Assembly (NCBI RefSeq): GCF_014193375.1
Contig: NZ_JACHZF010000001.1
Span: forward strand, 1-58,626
Source of the DNA: Halomonas campaniensis
Lineage (GTDB): Bacteria; Pseudomonadota; Gammaproteobacteria; Pseudomonadales; Halomonadaceae
DNA: 58,626 bases
Direction of reading: 5' to 3'
This document shows positions 27,439 to 35,775 of this stretch, piece after piece. Each line of letters starts with the position of its first letter. Position 1 is the first letter of the stretch. The notes below the pieces were generated by a model. That model did no database searches. It saw only the letters and a list, made by a program, of their open reading frames with translations, and was not told where the DNA came from. Position numbers and translations under genes: made by a program.

Positions 27439-27834
27439 CTAGTCGGCGGTTTCGTCGCGGGCGTCGAGGGTGAGCAGCCAGCTCACCAGTCGCTCGATGT
27501 CCTCCTCGGCGACGCGCCGGTTGGGGGTCATGCGCTCTTCGCCCCAGTTGCCGCTGCCGCCGTCGCGCACCGTGGCCACCAGGCGCCCGAGCGCCTCGTC
27601 GTCGTCCCGGTAGCGCTCGGCCACGTCACGCCAGGCGGGCCCACGAAGGGTCTTGTCCAGGTCGTGGCAGTTGAAGCAGCCGCTGTCCCAGGCCAGGTCG
27701 ATCATCGCCTCGTCCTCCTCGACCGCATCGGCCTGGGCCGGGCCCGAAGCCAGCAAGGCGGCCAGCAGGCTCGCCGCCAGACCGTTCATCGTCCCCCTAC
27801 TCACCGTACCCCTACTCACCGTCCCCCTACGCAT
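27439..27834 (-). CDS. Small monohaem c-type cytochrome, periplasmic
   Basis: 131 aa. A hydrophobic signal segment (NGLAASLLAALLASGPAQA) precedes a mature protein with one haem site, CFNCH, and a C-terminal Met in RMTPNRRV as candidate axial ligand. This is the cytochrome c5/c551 size class. I place the start at ATG 27834, which overlaps the msrQ stop by 8 bases and has GGAGG 8 bases upstream. That start also supplies arginines before the hydrophobic core; an ATG at 27789 would give a signal peptide with no positive charge. Its operon position suggests electron transfer linked to MsrPQ, which is inference. Confidence 0.85.
   Translation of the reverse strand: MRRGTVSRGTVSRGTMNGLAASLLAALLASGPAQADAVEEDEAMIDLAWDSGCFNCHDLDKTLRGPAWRDVAERYRDDDEALGRLVATVRDGGSGNWGEERMTPNRRVAEEDIERLVSWLLTLDARDETAD
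27790..27834 (-). repeat. Three 15-bp tandem repeats carrying alternative start signals
   Basis: Units at 27820-27834, 27805-27819 and 27790-27804 each run from a start codon (ATG, GTG, GTG) to AGGGG-ACG, which places a ribosome-like AGGGG five bases before the next start codon; the series ends at ATG 27789. They encode the repeated peptide RGTVS in the n-region of the cytochrome signal peptide. Confidence 0.75.
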
Positions 27835-28435
27835 CTCGCTTTCCTCCCAGCAGGGCATCCCCCACGCGGAACACCGTCAGGACCGCCAGCGCGGCGGCGA
27901 AGAGCATCGGCATGCGGTAGTCGGCCCGGGTCAGGATCCACAGGTGGGTCACGCCCAGCGCCGCCGCCACGTAGACCAGCCGATGCAGCCAGTGCCAGGC
28001 AGTGTAGCCCATGGCCTTCTGCATGCGCCGGAAGGAGGTGAGCGCCAGCGGCACCAGCAGCAGCAGCGCCGCCGCCCCGTAGCGGATGTAGGGCAGGTCG
28101 ACCATCTCCCGGCGGATCCAGGGCCAGTCCCAGAACTGGTCGAGGCCCATCCAGGCCAGCATGTGGGCCACCAGCCAGAAGAAGGCCCAGAGGCCGATCT
28201 GGCGCCGCGCGATCATGATCCCGACCCAGCCGGTCAGGCGGAATGCCGGGCTGAAGGCAATCGTCACCAGCAGCAGGATCAGGCCGGTGCGGCCGGTGAA
28301 GTGGACCACCGCCTCGGCGGGTACCGCCCCCAGGTCGCCGAAGTACCACTGCCAGGCCAGCCACACCGCGGGCAGGCTGCCGGCCAGCAGCACCAGCAGG
28401 CGGAAGGCGAGGATTCGCTGTGATGCATCCGGCAT
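27827..28435 (-). CDS. msrQ: Haem-binding membrane subunit MsrQ
   Basis: 202 aa with about six hydrophobic segments. The conserved FTGRTGLILLLVTIAFSP, RRQIGLWAFFWLVAHML and WHWLHRLVYVAA segments carry the histidines that bind haem b. MsrQ passes electrons from the quinone pool to the periplasmic methionine sulfoxide reductase MsrP, encoded 16 bases upstream. Its stop is overlapped by the cytochrome gene's start, so the three genes form one operon. Confidence 0.93.
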   Translation of the reverse strand: MPDASQRILAFRLLVLLAGSLPAVWLAWQWYFGDLGAVPAEAVVHFTGRTGLILLLVTIAFSPAFRLTGWVGIMIARRQIGLWAFFWLVAHMLAWMGLDQFWDWPWIRREMVDLPYIRYGAAALLLLVPLALTSFRRMQKAMGYTAWHWLHRLVYVAAALGVTHLWILTRADYRMPMLFAAALAVLTVFRVGDALLGGKRDA

Positions 28436-28451
28436 CGGAGTTTCCCTGGGG

Positions 28452-29417
<966 letters not shown>

Positions 29418-29510
29418 GTCGATCGTCTCTGGCCAAGGGATCGCAGTGACTCCAGCTTCACCCGATGGGCCCGGGGGCGTCCAGCCGCGATTCTCAACAA
29501 GTGTCAAAAA

Positions 29511-29524
29511 TTGACGTGGCTCAA
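29511..29524. promoter_or_regulatory. FNR/Anr-like box (upstream copy)
   Basis: TTGACGTGGCTCAA agrees with TTGATNNNNATCAA at 8 of 10 fixed positions. Its left half also forms GTCAA-AAA-TTGAC, a 5-bp dyad at 29503-29515. It lies 44 bases upstream of the better box at 29555, in the msrP-peroxidase divergent space, and could serve either gene. Confidence 0.4.
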
Positions 29525-29554
29525 GACACCCTGTTATCCGACGGTTTTACTAGG

Positions 29555-29568
29555 TTGATTGGCGTCAA
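29555..29568 (+). promoter_or_regulatory. FNR/Anr-like box upstream of the di-haem peroxidase
   Basis: TTGATTGGCGTCAA matches the FNR/Anr consensus TTGATNNNNATCAA at 9 of 10 fixed positions. A possible -10 (GGTTAA, 29595-29600) would put transcription start near 29606, placing the box around -44, close to the position for class II activation. FNR/Anr control of cytochrome c peroxidases is well known in proteobacteria. Confidence 0.6.
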
Positions 29569-29653
29569 GTGGCAGCACTAAGGTGCCGGCAGAAGGTTAA
29601 GCGCGGGTTACCCCGCGCCACTGACCCGGATCATCATCACAAGGGGAACTGTC

Positions 29654-30643
29654 ATGATCACCAAACGCCTGCTGGCCTCGGCCATCGCCATGGGCTCCGC
29701 CATCGCCATCGCCGCTCCGGCCCTGGCCGACGACGGGCTTGGCGACTATCGCGACCGCTTCGAGCCGCTGCCCCACTTCCCGCCGATCCCCGCCGACAAC
29801 TCCCTGACCCCGGAGAAGGTGGAGCTCGGCAAGTTCCTGTTCTTCGAGCCGCGCATCTCCTCCAGCGGCGTGATCAGCTGCGCCACCTGCCACAACCCGG
29901 CGCTGGGCTGGGCGGACCGCATCCCGCGGGCCACCGGCCACGACGGCCAGATCGGCGAGCGCAACACCCCCACGGTGCTGAATTCGGGCTTCCTGGGGTC
30001 CCAGTTCTGGGACGGCCGCGAGCCGGACCTGGAGGGCCAGGCGCTGGGCCCGATCGAGGCCGACGTGGAGATGGCCATGGACCTGGACACCGCGCTCGAG
30101 CGCCTCACCGAGTTCGACCTCTACCACGACATGTTCGCCGCGGCCTACCCGAACGACGAGGACCCGATCAGCGCCGACAACCTGGCCAAGGCCATCGCCA
30201 GCTTCGAGCGCACCCTGAACACTCCCAACTCGCCCTTCGATCGCTACCTGCGCGGCGACATGGAGGCCCTGAACGATCAGGAGAAGGACGGCATGGTGGC
30301 CTTCGTGGACAACGGCTGCATCGCCTGCCACCGCGGGCCGGCACTGACCGACAGCCAGTTCCACCGCATCCAGGTGCCGGGCTCCAGCGACGTGGGCCGC
30401 TTCGAGGTCACCGGGGACGAGGCGGACAAGTACAAGTTCCGCACCCCGACGCTGCGCAACGTGGCCGTCACCTATCCCTACATGAACAACGGCGCCACCG
30501 AGACCCTCGAGGAATCCGTCGCCATCATGGGCAGGGAGATGCTGGGTCGCGATTTCGAGGAGCAGACCGTCGCCGACATCACCGCCTTCCTGCACACCCT
30601 GACCGGCGAGATGCCCGCCTTCGAGGTGCCGGCCCTGCCGTGA
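29654..30643 (+). CDS. Di-haem cytochrome c peroxidase (CcpA/MauG family)
   Basis: 329 aa. The signal peptide ends at PALA (about residue 25). Two haem c sites are present, CATCH (SCATCHNPALGW) and CIACH (GCIACHRGPAL), with the peroxidase segments NTPTVLNSGF and FRTPTLRNVAVTYPYMNNG between and after them. The enzyme reduces hydrogen peroxide in the periplasm using electrons from small c-type cytochromes. Two FNR-like boxes lie upstream. A MauG-like oxidase role is an alternative. AAGGGG precedes the ATG. Confidence 0.92.
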   Translation: MITKRLLASAIAMGSAIAIAAPALADDGLGDYRDRFEPLPHFPPIPADNSLTPEKVELGKFLFFEPRISSSGVISCATCHNPALGWADRIPRATGHDGQIGERNTPTVLNSGFLGSQFWDGREPDLEGQALGPIEADVEMAMDLDTALERLTEFDLYHDMFAAAYPNDEDPISADNLAKAIASFERTLNTPNSPFDRYLRGDMEALNDQEKDGMVAFVDNGCIACHRGPALTDSQFHRIQVPGSSDVGRFEVTGDEADKYKFRTPTLRNVAVTYPYMNNGATETLEESVAIMGREMLGRDFEEQTVADITAFLHTLTGEMPAFEVPALP

Positions 30644-30676
30644 CCCGAGGCCCTGCCGGAAAGGCAACCCGCAAGG

Positions 30677-30703
30677 AGAACCCCCGGCCCGGCCGGGGGT
30701 TCT
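30677..30703 (+). terminator. Hairpin terminator of the peroxidase gene
   Basis: AGAACCCCCGGCC and its perfect complement (13-bp stem, 1-base centre) start 34 bases after the peroxidase stop and are followed by GCGCTTT. It also lies 48 bases beyond the end of the convergent deaminase gene and may serve both. Confidence 0.75.
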
Positions 30704-30751
30704 GCGCTTTGGGGTAAGGAGCTAGGTTGCGGAGTCAATGCCTTGTCGGCG

Positions 30752-31747
30752 TCAGACGCTGTCCGCCAGCTGCCGACGCAGCGCCAGGCGGCGCCGATCG
30801 CTGACGAAGGCCGACTCGATGGCCGTGCCGGCCAGTTGGATGAAGATCTCCTCGGACCAGCCGAAGGCCTCGTGGCAGGCGAGATAGTTGGTGAGCAGGC
30901 CGCCGCCGAAGTAGGCCGGGTCGTCGGAGTTGAGGGTGACGCGCAGCCCGGCCTCCAGCAGCTGCGGGAGGGGGTGGTCCGCGAGGCGCTCCACCACCCT
31001 GAGACGCACGTTGGAGAGCGGGCAGACGGTCAGCACCATGCCCTCGTCACGCAGCCGTGTCACCAGCTCGGGGTCCTCCAGGCAGCGCACGCCGTGGTCG
31101 ATGCGGCAGACGTCGAGCAGGTCCAGTGCCTCGCGGATGTACTCGGGCGGCCCCTCCTCTCCGGCGTGGGCGACCCGCGGGATCCCCAGTCGCGCGGCAC
31201 GCTCGAACACCTCGACGAACTTCGCGGGGGGATTGCCGCGCTCGGCGCTGTCCAGCCCCACGGCGTCGAGCATTTCCCAGTAGGGGGCGGCCTGCTCCAG
31301 CACGGCCATCGCCTCGGCGGCATTCCGGTCGCGCAGGAAGGCCATGATCAGCGCCGTGGAGAGCCCCAGCTCGCGCTCGGCATGGCGCCGCGCCAGGCTG
31401 AGCCCCTCCATCACCACCGGCAGTTCGATGCCGCGCACCAGGTGGGCCTGGGGATCGAAGTGCATCTCGACATGCACCACGCCCTCGGCATGGGCGCGAC
31501 GGAAGTAGTCCATGGCCAGGTCATGGAAGTCCTCGGCGGTGCGCAGCACGCCCATGCCCTGGTAATAGAGGTTCAGGAAGGACTGCAGGTCCTGGAAATC
31601 GTAGGCGGCACGGACCTCCTCCACCGAGGCATAGGGCAGCGCGACCCCGTTGCGCTCGGCCAGCGCGAACATCAGCTCGGGCTCCAGCGACCCCTCGATA
31701 TGCAGGTGCAACTCGGCCTTGGGCAGACGCTTGAGGAAATCACGCAT
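30752..31747 (-). CDS. add: Adenine deaminase (adenosine/AMP deaminase superfamily)
   Basis: 331 aa. The zinc site begins with LPKAELHLHIEGSLEPELMF, then HAGEEGPP with the catalytic Glu, RIDHGVRCLEDPEL and the metal-binding LNSDDPAYFGG. The CPLSNVRLRVV motif is typical of the adenine deaminase branch, whereas adenosine deaminases usually have CPTSN. It would convert adenine to hypoxanthine, feeding the XdhAB system encoded about 7 kb away. A palindromic MITE lies upstream of its start. Confidence 0.9.
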   Translation of the reverse strand: MRDFLKRLPKAELHLHIEGSLEPELMFALAERNGVALPYASVEEVRAAYDFQDLQSFLNLYYQGMGVLRTAEDFHDLAMDYFRRAHAEGVVHVEMHFDPQAHLVRGIELPVVMEGLSLARRHAERELGLSTALIMAFLRDRNAAEAMAVLEQAAPYWEMLDAVGLDSAERGNPPAKFVEVFERAARLGIPRVAHAGEEGPPEYIREALDLLDVCRIDHGVRCLEDPELVTRLRDEGMVLTVCPLSNVRLRVVERLADHPLPQLLEAGLRVTLNSDDPAYFGGGLLTNYLACHEAFGWSEEIFIQLAGTAIESAFVSDRRRLALRRQLADSV

Positions 31748-31814
31748 GGTTCATCTCGCTCCGGTGGTTTACCTCATCCTGATAGAGAATCGGCGAATGC
31801 GCAAAGCCTCCGCC

Positions 31815-31980
31815 TAGGAGCCTGTCGGGCTTGACCGATCGTAGCGAGAGATTCGGGTTTCGAGACAAGTTTATCGATCTGTTGAGGCGAATAGCGCGCT
31901 ATTTAACGAAACAGATCGAATGAAATTGGCCGAAAAGCCGGATTTCGCAGTAGATTAGCGTTAAGTCCGACAGGCTCCTA
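31815..31980. mobile_element. Palindromic MITE, 166 bp
   Basis: Perfect 14-bp terminal inverted repeats TAGGAGCCTGTCGG (31815-31828 and 31967-31980) extend imperfectly further inward. The centre holds a second hairpin: CGATCTGTT (31875-31883) pairs with AACAGATCG (31910-31918), enclosing the 14-bp palindrome AATAGCGCGCTATT (31890-31903). The two halves are alignable over most of their length, so the whole element can fold into one long hairpin. It has no coding capacity. The flanking TA at each end may be target duplication or part of the repeat. The TAG of the DUF4139 gene is formed at its right edge. Confidence 0.8.
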
Positions 31981-33954
31981 CAGCCCACGGATGAAGGCCG
32001 CCAGGGCCTCGCGCCGATCGGCCAGCCGCGCCTCGGCCTCCTCGCGCTGTGCCTCGAGGCGAGAGATGCGCGCTTCCTGCTCTTCCAGGTCGGCCAGGTA
32101 GCGCTGTCCGGGCTCGCTGTCGAGCCCCACGGCGGCAAGGTTGTCGCGGATCCGGGCCTGGTGGTCGGCCGCCCGCTCGAGGCCCCGCGCCAGCGCGTTC
32201 AGCTCGGCCTCCACCTCCGCGACGCCTCGGCGGCGTTCGATCAGGGTCGCCATGGCCTCGGCGGCCTGGGGGTCGGCGGCATCGCTCCACTGCAGCAGCA
32301 GCTCGGTGTCGGCCTGTGCCAGGGCCACGGTCTGGCTGCGGGTCAGCTCCTCGCGCGCCTCCAGCGTCGCGCTCTCCCCGGCCCCCAGGCTGACCCTGAG
32401 TCGCCGGTGGGTGGGCGTGGACTCGACCAGCGACTCGGCCTCGAACCGCCACCCGGCGCGCGCCGGGTGCTCGATCACCACCTCACGGGGGCGGCGCGCA
32501 TCGCTCTGCAGGGTGTAGCGGGTGGTCACCCGCGACAGCCGGGTGGCCCTCAGGGTGCCGTCGACCAGGGTCACCCGCTCCAGCTGCTCCTCGGGCGTCG
32601 ACTCGGTGTCGATGCGCACCTGGCGATCCGCCGCGAAGCTCGCCAGCCGCGACTCCCCGGCGGGAATGCCCGGCAGGCTGACGTCGCCCACATGGCCCAC
32701 CTCCGCCGCATAGACGGTGACGAGCCCGGGCGGCAGCCAGGTGTCGGTGGCGTTCTCCAGCCGCACCGCGGCCACCGGGTGCCGTTCGCCCCGCTCGGGC
32801 TGGAACAGCGAGAGCCGCTCGGCCGGCAGTTCGGCATCCACATAGGGAACCGACAGGGTGCGACCGGCCTCGAGGTCGACGGGGTCGGGCAACGTCCAGG
32901 TGGCGGCGGTGTCGCCCTGGGCCGCCGTGGCCTGGCGAAGGGGGCCGGAGAATCCACCCGCGGCATCGGCCGCCAGCGCCGCGGGGGCCGCCACCTCCCG
33001 TTCTGCCAGGGCGCGCTGGCGTCCCATGACGCCCTCGTCGGGGCGCACCGGGGCGATGCTGTCGGCGGTGACCGGTACCTCGGTGCGCTGCGGCCAGTAG
33101 CGTTCCAGCAGGCGCTGGGTGAGGGTCACCGGCGCCCCGCTGGAGAGCGTGACGGCCACCTGCTCCCAGTCGCTGCCGCTGGCGTTCTCGATCACCGCCC
33201 AGGCCTGCAGCCGGGCGGGCGCCTCATCCTCTTCCAGCAGCAGCCGGTAGGCGGTCTTCCAGACCGGCGCGGCCACCACGTAGTAGAGCCCCACGTCACG
33301 CTCGCCCTCCCCGGCCAGCTCGATAGCGATGCGCCGCACCTCGTCGGTACGGCCGCGGCCGCTGACCTGTGCCGCCTGGCGCAGGCGCTCGCGCAGGCCA
33401 GCGTCGAGGATCTCGAGGCGCGCGTCGGTGTCGAGGCGCAGGGTCATGACCACCCCCTCGTCATCCAGCACCGACAGGGTACGCTGCGTCTCCTGGCCGT
33501 CGCCGGCCGGCAGCTCGTCGACGCCCAGCAGCAATCCCTCGACGCTGCGCCCGGCCGAGGCGACACGCACCGGCACGCCCTGAAGGGTCGCCGCCAGGCG
33601 CGACACCGAGCCCATCTCGCCGGGGCCGAAGGGCAGCCGGCGGAAGGTCTCCGCCACGGCCGAGAGGCCGTCCAGGCGCATGCCCACCAGCCGTCCCGCC
33701 GGGTCGCGCACGACCAGGCTCTTGAGGATATCGTCCACCTGCTCCAGGGGCACCTCGAGGTAGACCACCCCGCTGCCGGAGAGCGGCGCGGCCTGCTGGT
33801 AGGCCGCCAGACCGCCCGAAGAGAGCGTCACCGCCTCGACCCGCGACTCGGCGACCGCCGGCCCTACCGCGCCGAGGGTCACGCCCAGCAGCAGTGCCGC
33901 CGCGACCCTCACCATCCCCCTCTCCCGTCGTCCTCTCCCGCGGAACACGCTCAT
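31978..33954 (-). CDS. DUF4139 domain protein, secreted
   Basis: 658 aa. A signal peptide (cleavage after about AVAES) precedes a beta-rich protein with the DUF4140/DUF4139 arrangement seen in bacterial mucoidy-inhibitor-A-like proteins: an N-terminal domain, a central DUF4139 beta domain (YYVVAAPVWKTAYRLLL) and a Glu/Arg-rich coiled coil near residues 590-650 (LADLEEQEARISRLEAQREE). The function is unknown. ATG 33954 has GGAGG 5 bases upstream. Its stop codon is the edge of the MITE, so the native C-terminus may have been altered, though the coiled coil ends only a few residues earlier. Confidence 0.8.
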   Translation of the reverse strand: MSVFRGRGRRERGMVRVAAALLLGVTLGAVGPAVAESRVEAVTLSSGGLAAYQQAAPLSGSGVVYLEVPLEQVDDILKSLVVRDPAGRLVGMRLDGLSAVAETFRRLPFGPGEMGSVSRLAATLQGVPVRVASAGRSVEGLLLGVDELPAGDGQETQRTLSVLDDEGVVMTLRLDTDARLEILDAGLRERLRQAAQVSGRGRTDEVRRIAIELAGEGERDVGLYYVVAAPVWKTAYRLLLEEDEAPARLQAWAVIENASGSDWEQVAVTLSSGAPVTLTQRLLERYWPQRTEVPVTADSIAPVRPDEGVMGRQRALAEREVAAPAALAADAAGGFSGPLRQATAAQGDTAATWTLPDPVDLEAGRTLSVPYVDAELPAERLSLFQPERGERHPVAAVRLENATDTWLPPGLVTVYAAEVGHVGDVSLPGIPAGESRLASFAADRQVRIDTESTPEEQLERVTLVDGTLRATRLSRVTTRYTLQSDARRPREVVIEHPARAGWRFEAESLVESTPTHRRLRVSLGAGESATLEAREELTRSQTVALAQADTELLLQWSDAADPQAAEAMATLIERRRGVAEVEAELNALARGLERAADHQARIRDNLAAVGLDSEPGQRYLADLEEQEARISRLEAQREEAEARLADRREALAAFIRGL

Positions 33955-34029
33955 GGCCACCTCCCCTGTCTCGACGCGGCGCGAGGGAGCATCAGCACCC
34001 GCACGCCAGGAACCCTTCAGCGCATCAGG

Positions 34030-35775
34030 CTAACAGGTATAGCGCTCGAGGCGCCCCTCCACCAGCGTCAATCGGCGCTGCACCCCGGGCGGGTCGAAGG
34101 GGCCGCCGTCGAGCTGGTGCACCAGGAAGATCACGCTGCGCCCGGCCAGCCAGGCGTCGAGCCTCGGCGCCAGCCGCGACACGGTACCGGCATCCAGGCC
34201 GGCGAAGGGCTCGTCGAGCAGCACCAGGCCGGGATCGCGCAGCCACAGCCGCGCCAGGGCCAGCCGCCGCGCCTGCCCACCGGAGAGGCGCCGCCCGCCC
34301 TCGCCGACCCGGGTGGCGAGGCCCGACGGGAGCGACATGGCCCACGCCTCGAGCTCGACCCAGGCCAGCGCCTGCCACAGCGCCTCGTCGTCGGCCTCGG
34401 GCGCGGCCAGGCGCAGGTTGGCCGCCAGGCTGTCGTCGAAGAGGTCGATCCGCTGGGTCAGCGCCGCCACCCGCTCGCGCAGGGCCGCCTCGGGCCAGGC
34501 CGCCAGGGGCTGCCCATCGAGCAGCACCTCTCCGCCCTCCGGCACCAGCTGGCGCAGCAGCAGGGCCGCCACGCTGGACTTGCCGGCCCCCGAGGCGCCG
34601 CACAGCGCCACCCGCTCGCCGGGCGCCAGGGTAAAGGAGACCTCCGCCAGTGCCGGGGTGAGCGCACCGGGGTAGCGCAGGCTGACCGAGGAGAGGGACG
34701 CCGACAGCGCCGTCGACTGGCGGGACGGAGGCGCCGCCTCGGGCGCCTCCGCGGCCATCGGCGTCCGGGCCCGCGCCTCAAGGGCATTGAGCCGCTCCGC
34801 CGCCCCGCGGGTCGCCCCCAGCCAGGTGAAGGCGGCCGGCAGCGAGGCCAGCGCCTCGCTCATGGCCAGCATGGCCAGCGGCATCATCACCATCAGTGGG
34901 CCCGACAGCCGCCCCGCCCCGAAGGCCTGGGCGGCCAGCCACAGCGCCAGCAGCGCGCCCAGGCCCACGAAGAGCGCGGCCAGCGCGTTGCCCAGGGCCA
35001 CCCGGGCACCGAGGCGTCGCTGGTCCCGGTAGAGTCGGGCCTCCACCTCTTCCAGCTGCCGACGATGGGCCGCCAGGCTGCCATAGGCCTCCAGCTCGGC
35101 CAGGCCCTGCAGCTGCTCGACCAGCCGCGCCCGCAGCGCCTCCAGGTCGTCCACCTGGCGTCGGCTGGCCGCCATGCCCAGGCGAGCCTGGCCCAGGGTG
35201 AGCCAGCACCAGCCGGCCAGCAGCCAGGCACCGCTGACCAGCCCCACCGTCGGGGCCCAAATCGCCAGGAAGCCGGCCAGGGCGAGGATCGCCAGCAGCC
35301 CCACCCCCGCCGGGGCCAGCAGGCGCAGGTAGAGGCTGTCCAGGGTGTCGATGTCCGCGGTCAGCCGGTTGAGCCAGTCGCTGGCCCGGCGCCGCGACAG
35401 GGCGTGACCGTCGAGTTCCGCCAGCACGCCGAACAGCCGGGCGCGCAGGTCCGCCAGCAGGCGCAGCACGGTGTCGTGGTTGTAGAGGCGCTCCAGGTAG
35501 CGAGACACGGTCCGCGACACCGCGAAGAAGCGGATGCCGCCCCCCGGCACGTAGACGTCCAGGGAGGCGGCAACGCCGGCGGCCAGCAGCAGGCCGGTCA
35601 GCCCGGTGGCGGTGATGAACCACCCCGAGAGCGCCAGCAGGCCGATCGCCGAGGCCAGGGTCAGCCCCAGCAGCGCGGCCCCGGCCAGCAGCCGGCCGCG
35701 GCGGCGGTCCAGCAGGCGTAGCCAGGGACGCAGGGAGCCGATCAGGGACGCCGAGCCATGACGATCACGCATCAT
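34030..35775 (-). CDS. cydC: ABC transporter CydC, cytochrome bd assembly
   Basis: 581 aa. The N-terminal six-helix membrane domain (RLLAGAALLGLTLASAIGLL, GGGIRFFAVSRTVSRYLERL, characteristic of CydC) is followed by an ATPase domain with Walker A GASGAGKSS, signature LSGGQARR and Walker B LVLLDEPFAGLD. With CydD it forms the heterodimeric transporter needed for bd oxidase assembly, reported to move glutathione/cysteine or haem. Its start overlaps the cydD end by 11 bases. It is last in cydABDC. Confidence 0.94.
   Translation of the reverse strand: MMRDRHGSASLIGSLRPWLRLLDRRRGRLLAGAALLGLTLASAIGLLALSGWFITATGLTGLLLAAGVAASLDVYVPGGGIRFFAVSRTVSRYLERLYNHDTVLRLLADLRARLFGVLAELDGHALSRRRASDWLNRLTADIDTLDSLYLRLLAPAGVGLLAILALAGFLAIWAPTVGLVSGAWLLAGWCWLTLGQARLGMAASRRQVDDLEALRARLVEQLQGLAELEAYGSLAAHRRQLEEVEARLYRDQRRLGARVALGNALAALFVGLGALLALWLAAQAFGAGRLSGPLMVMMPLAMLAMSEALASLPAAFTWLGATRGAAERLNALEARARTPMAAEAPEAAPPSRQSTALSASLSSVSLRYPGALTPALAEVSFTLAPGERVALCGASGAGKSSVAALLLRQLVPEGGEVLLDGQPLAAWPEAALRERVAALTQRIDLFDDSLAANLRLAAPEADDEALWQALAWVELEAWAMSLPSGLATRVGEGGRRLSGGQARRLALARLWLRDPGLVLLDEPFAGLDAGTVSRLAPRLDAWLAGRSVIFLVHQLDGGPFDPPGVQRRLTLVEGRLERYTC

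Noticed and set aside
31831..31841. TTGACCGATCG, resembling half of a RutR site, upstream of the adenine deaminase
   Set aside because: It is part of the MITE and lacks the second half-site, so the match is probably chance.
32161..35721. Open frame of nearly 1200 codons on the plus strand
   Set aside because: It is antisense to both the DUF4139 gene and cydC, crosses their boundary, and has low-information composition rich in Q, G, R and H.
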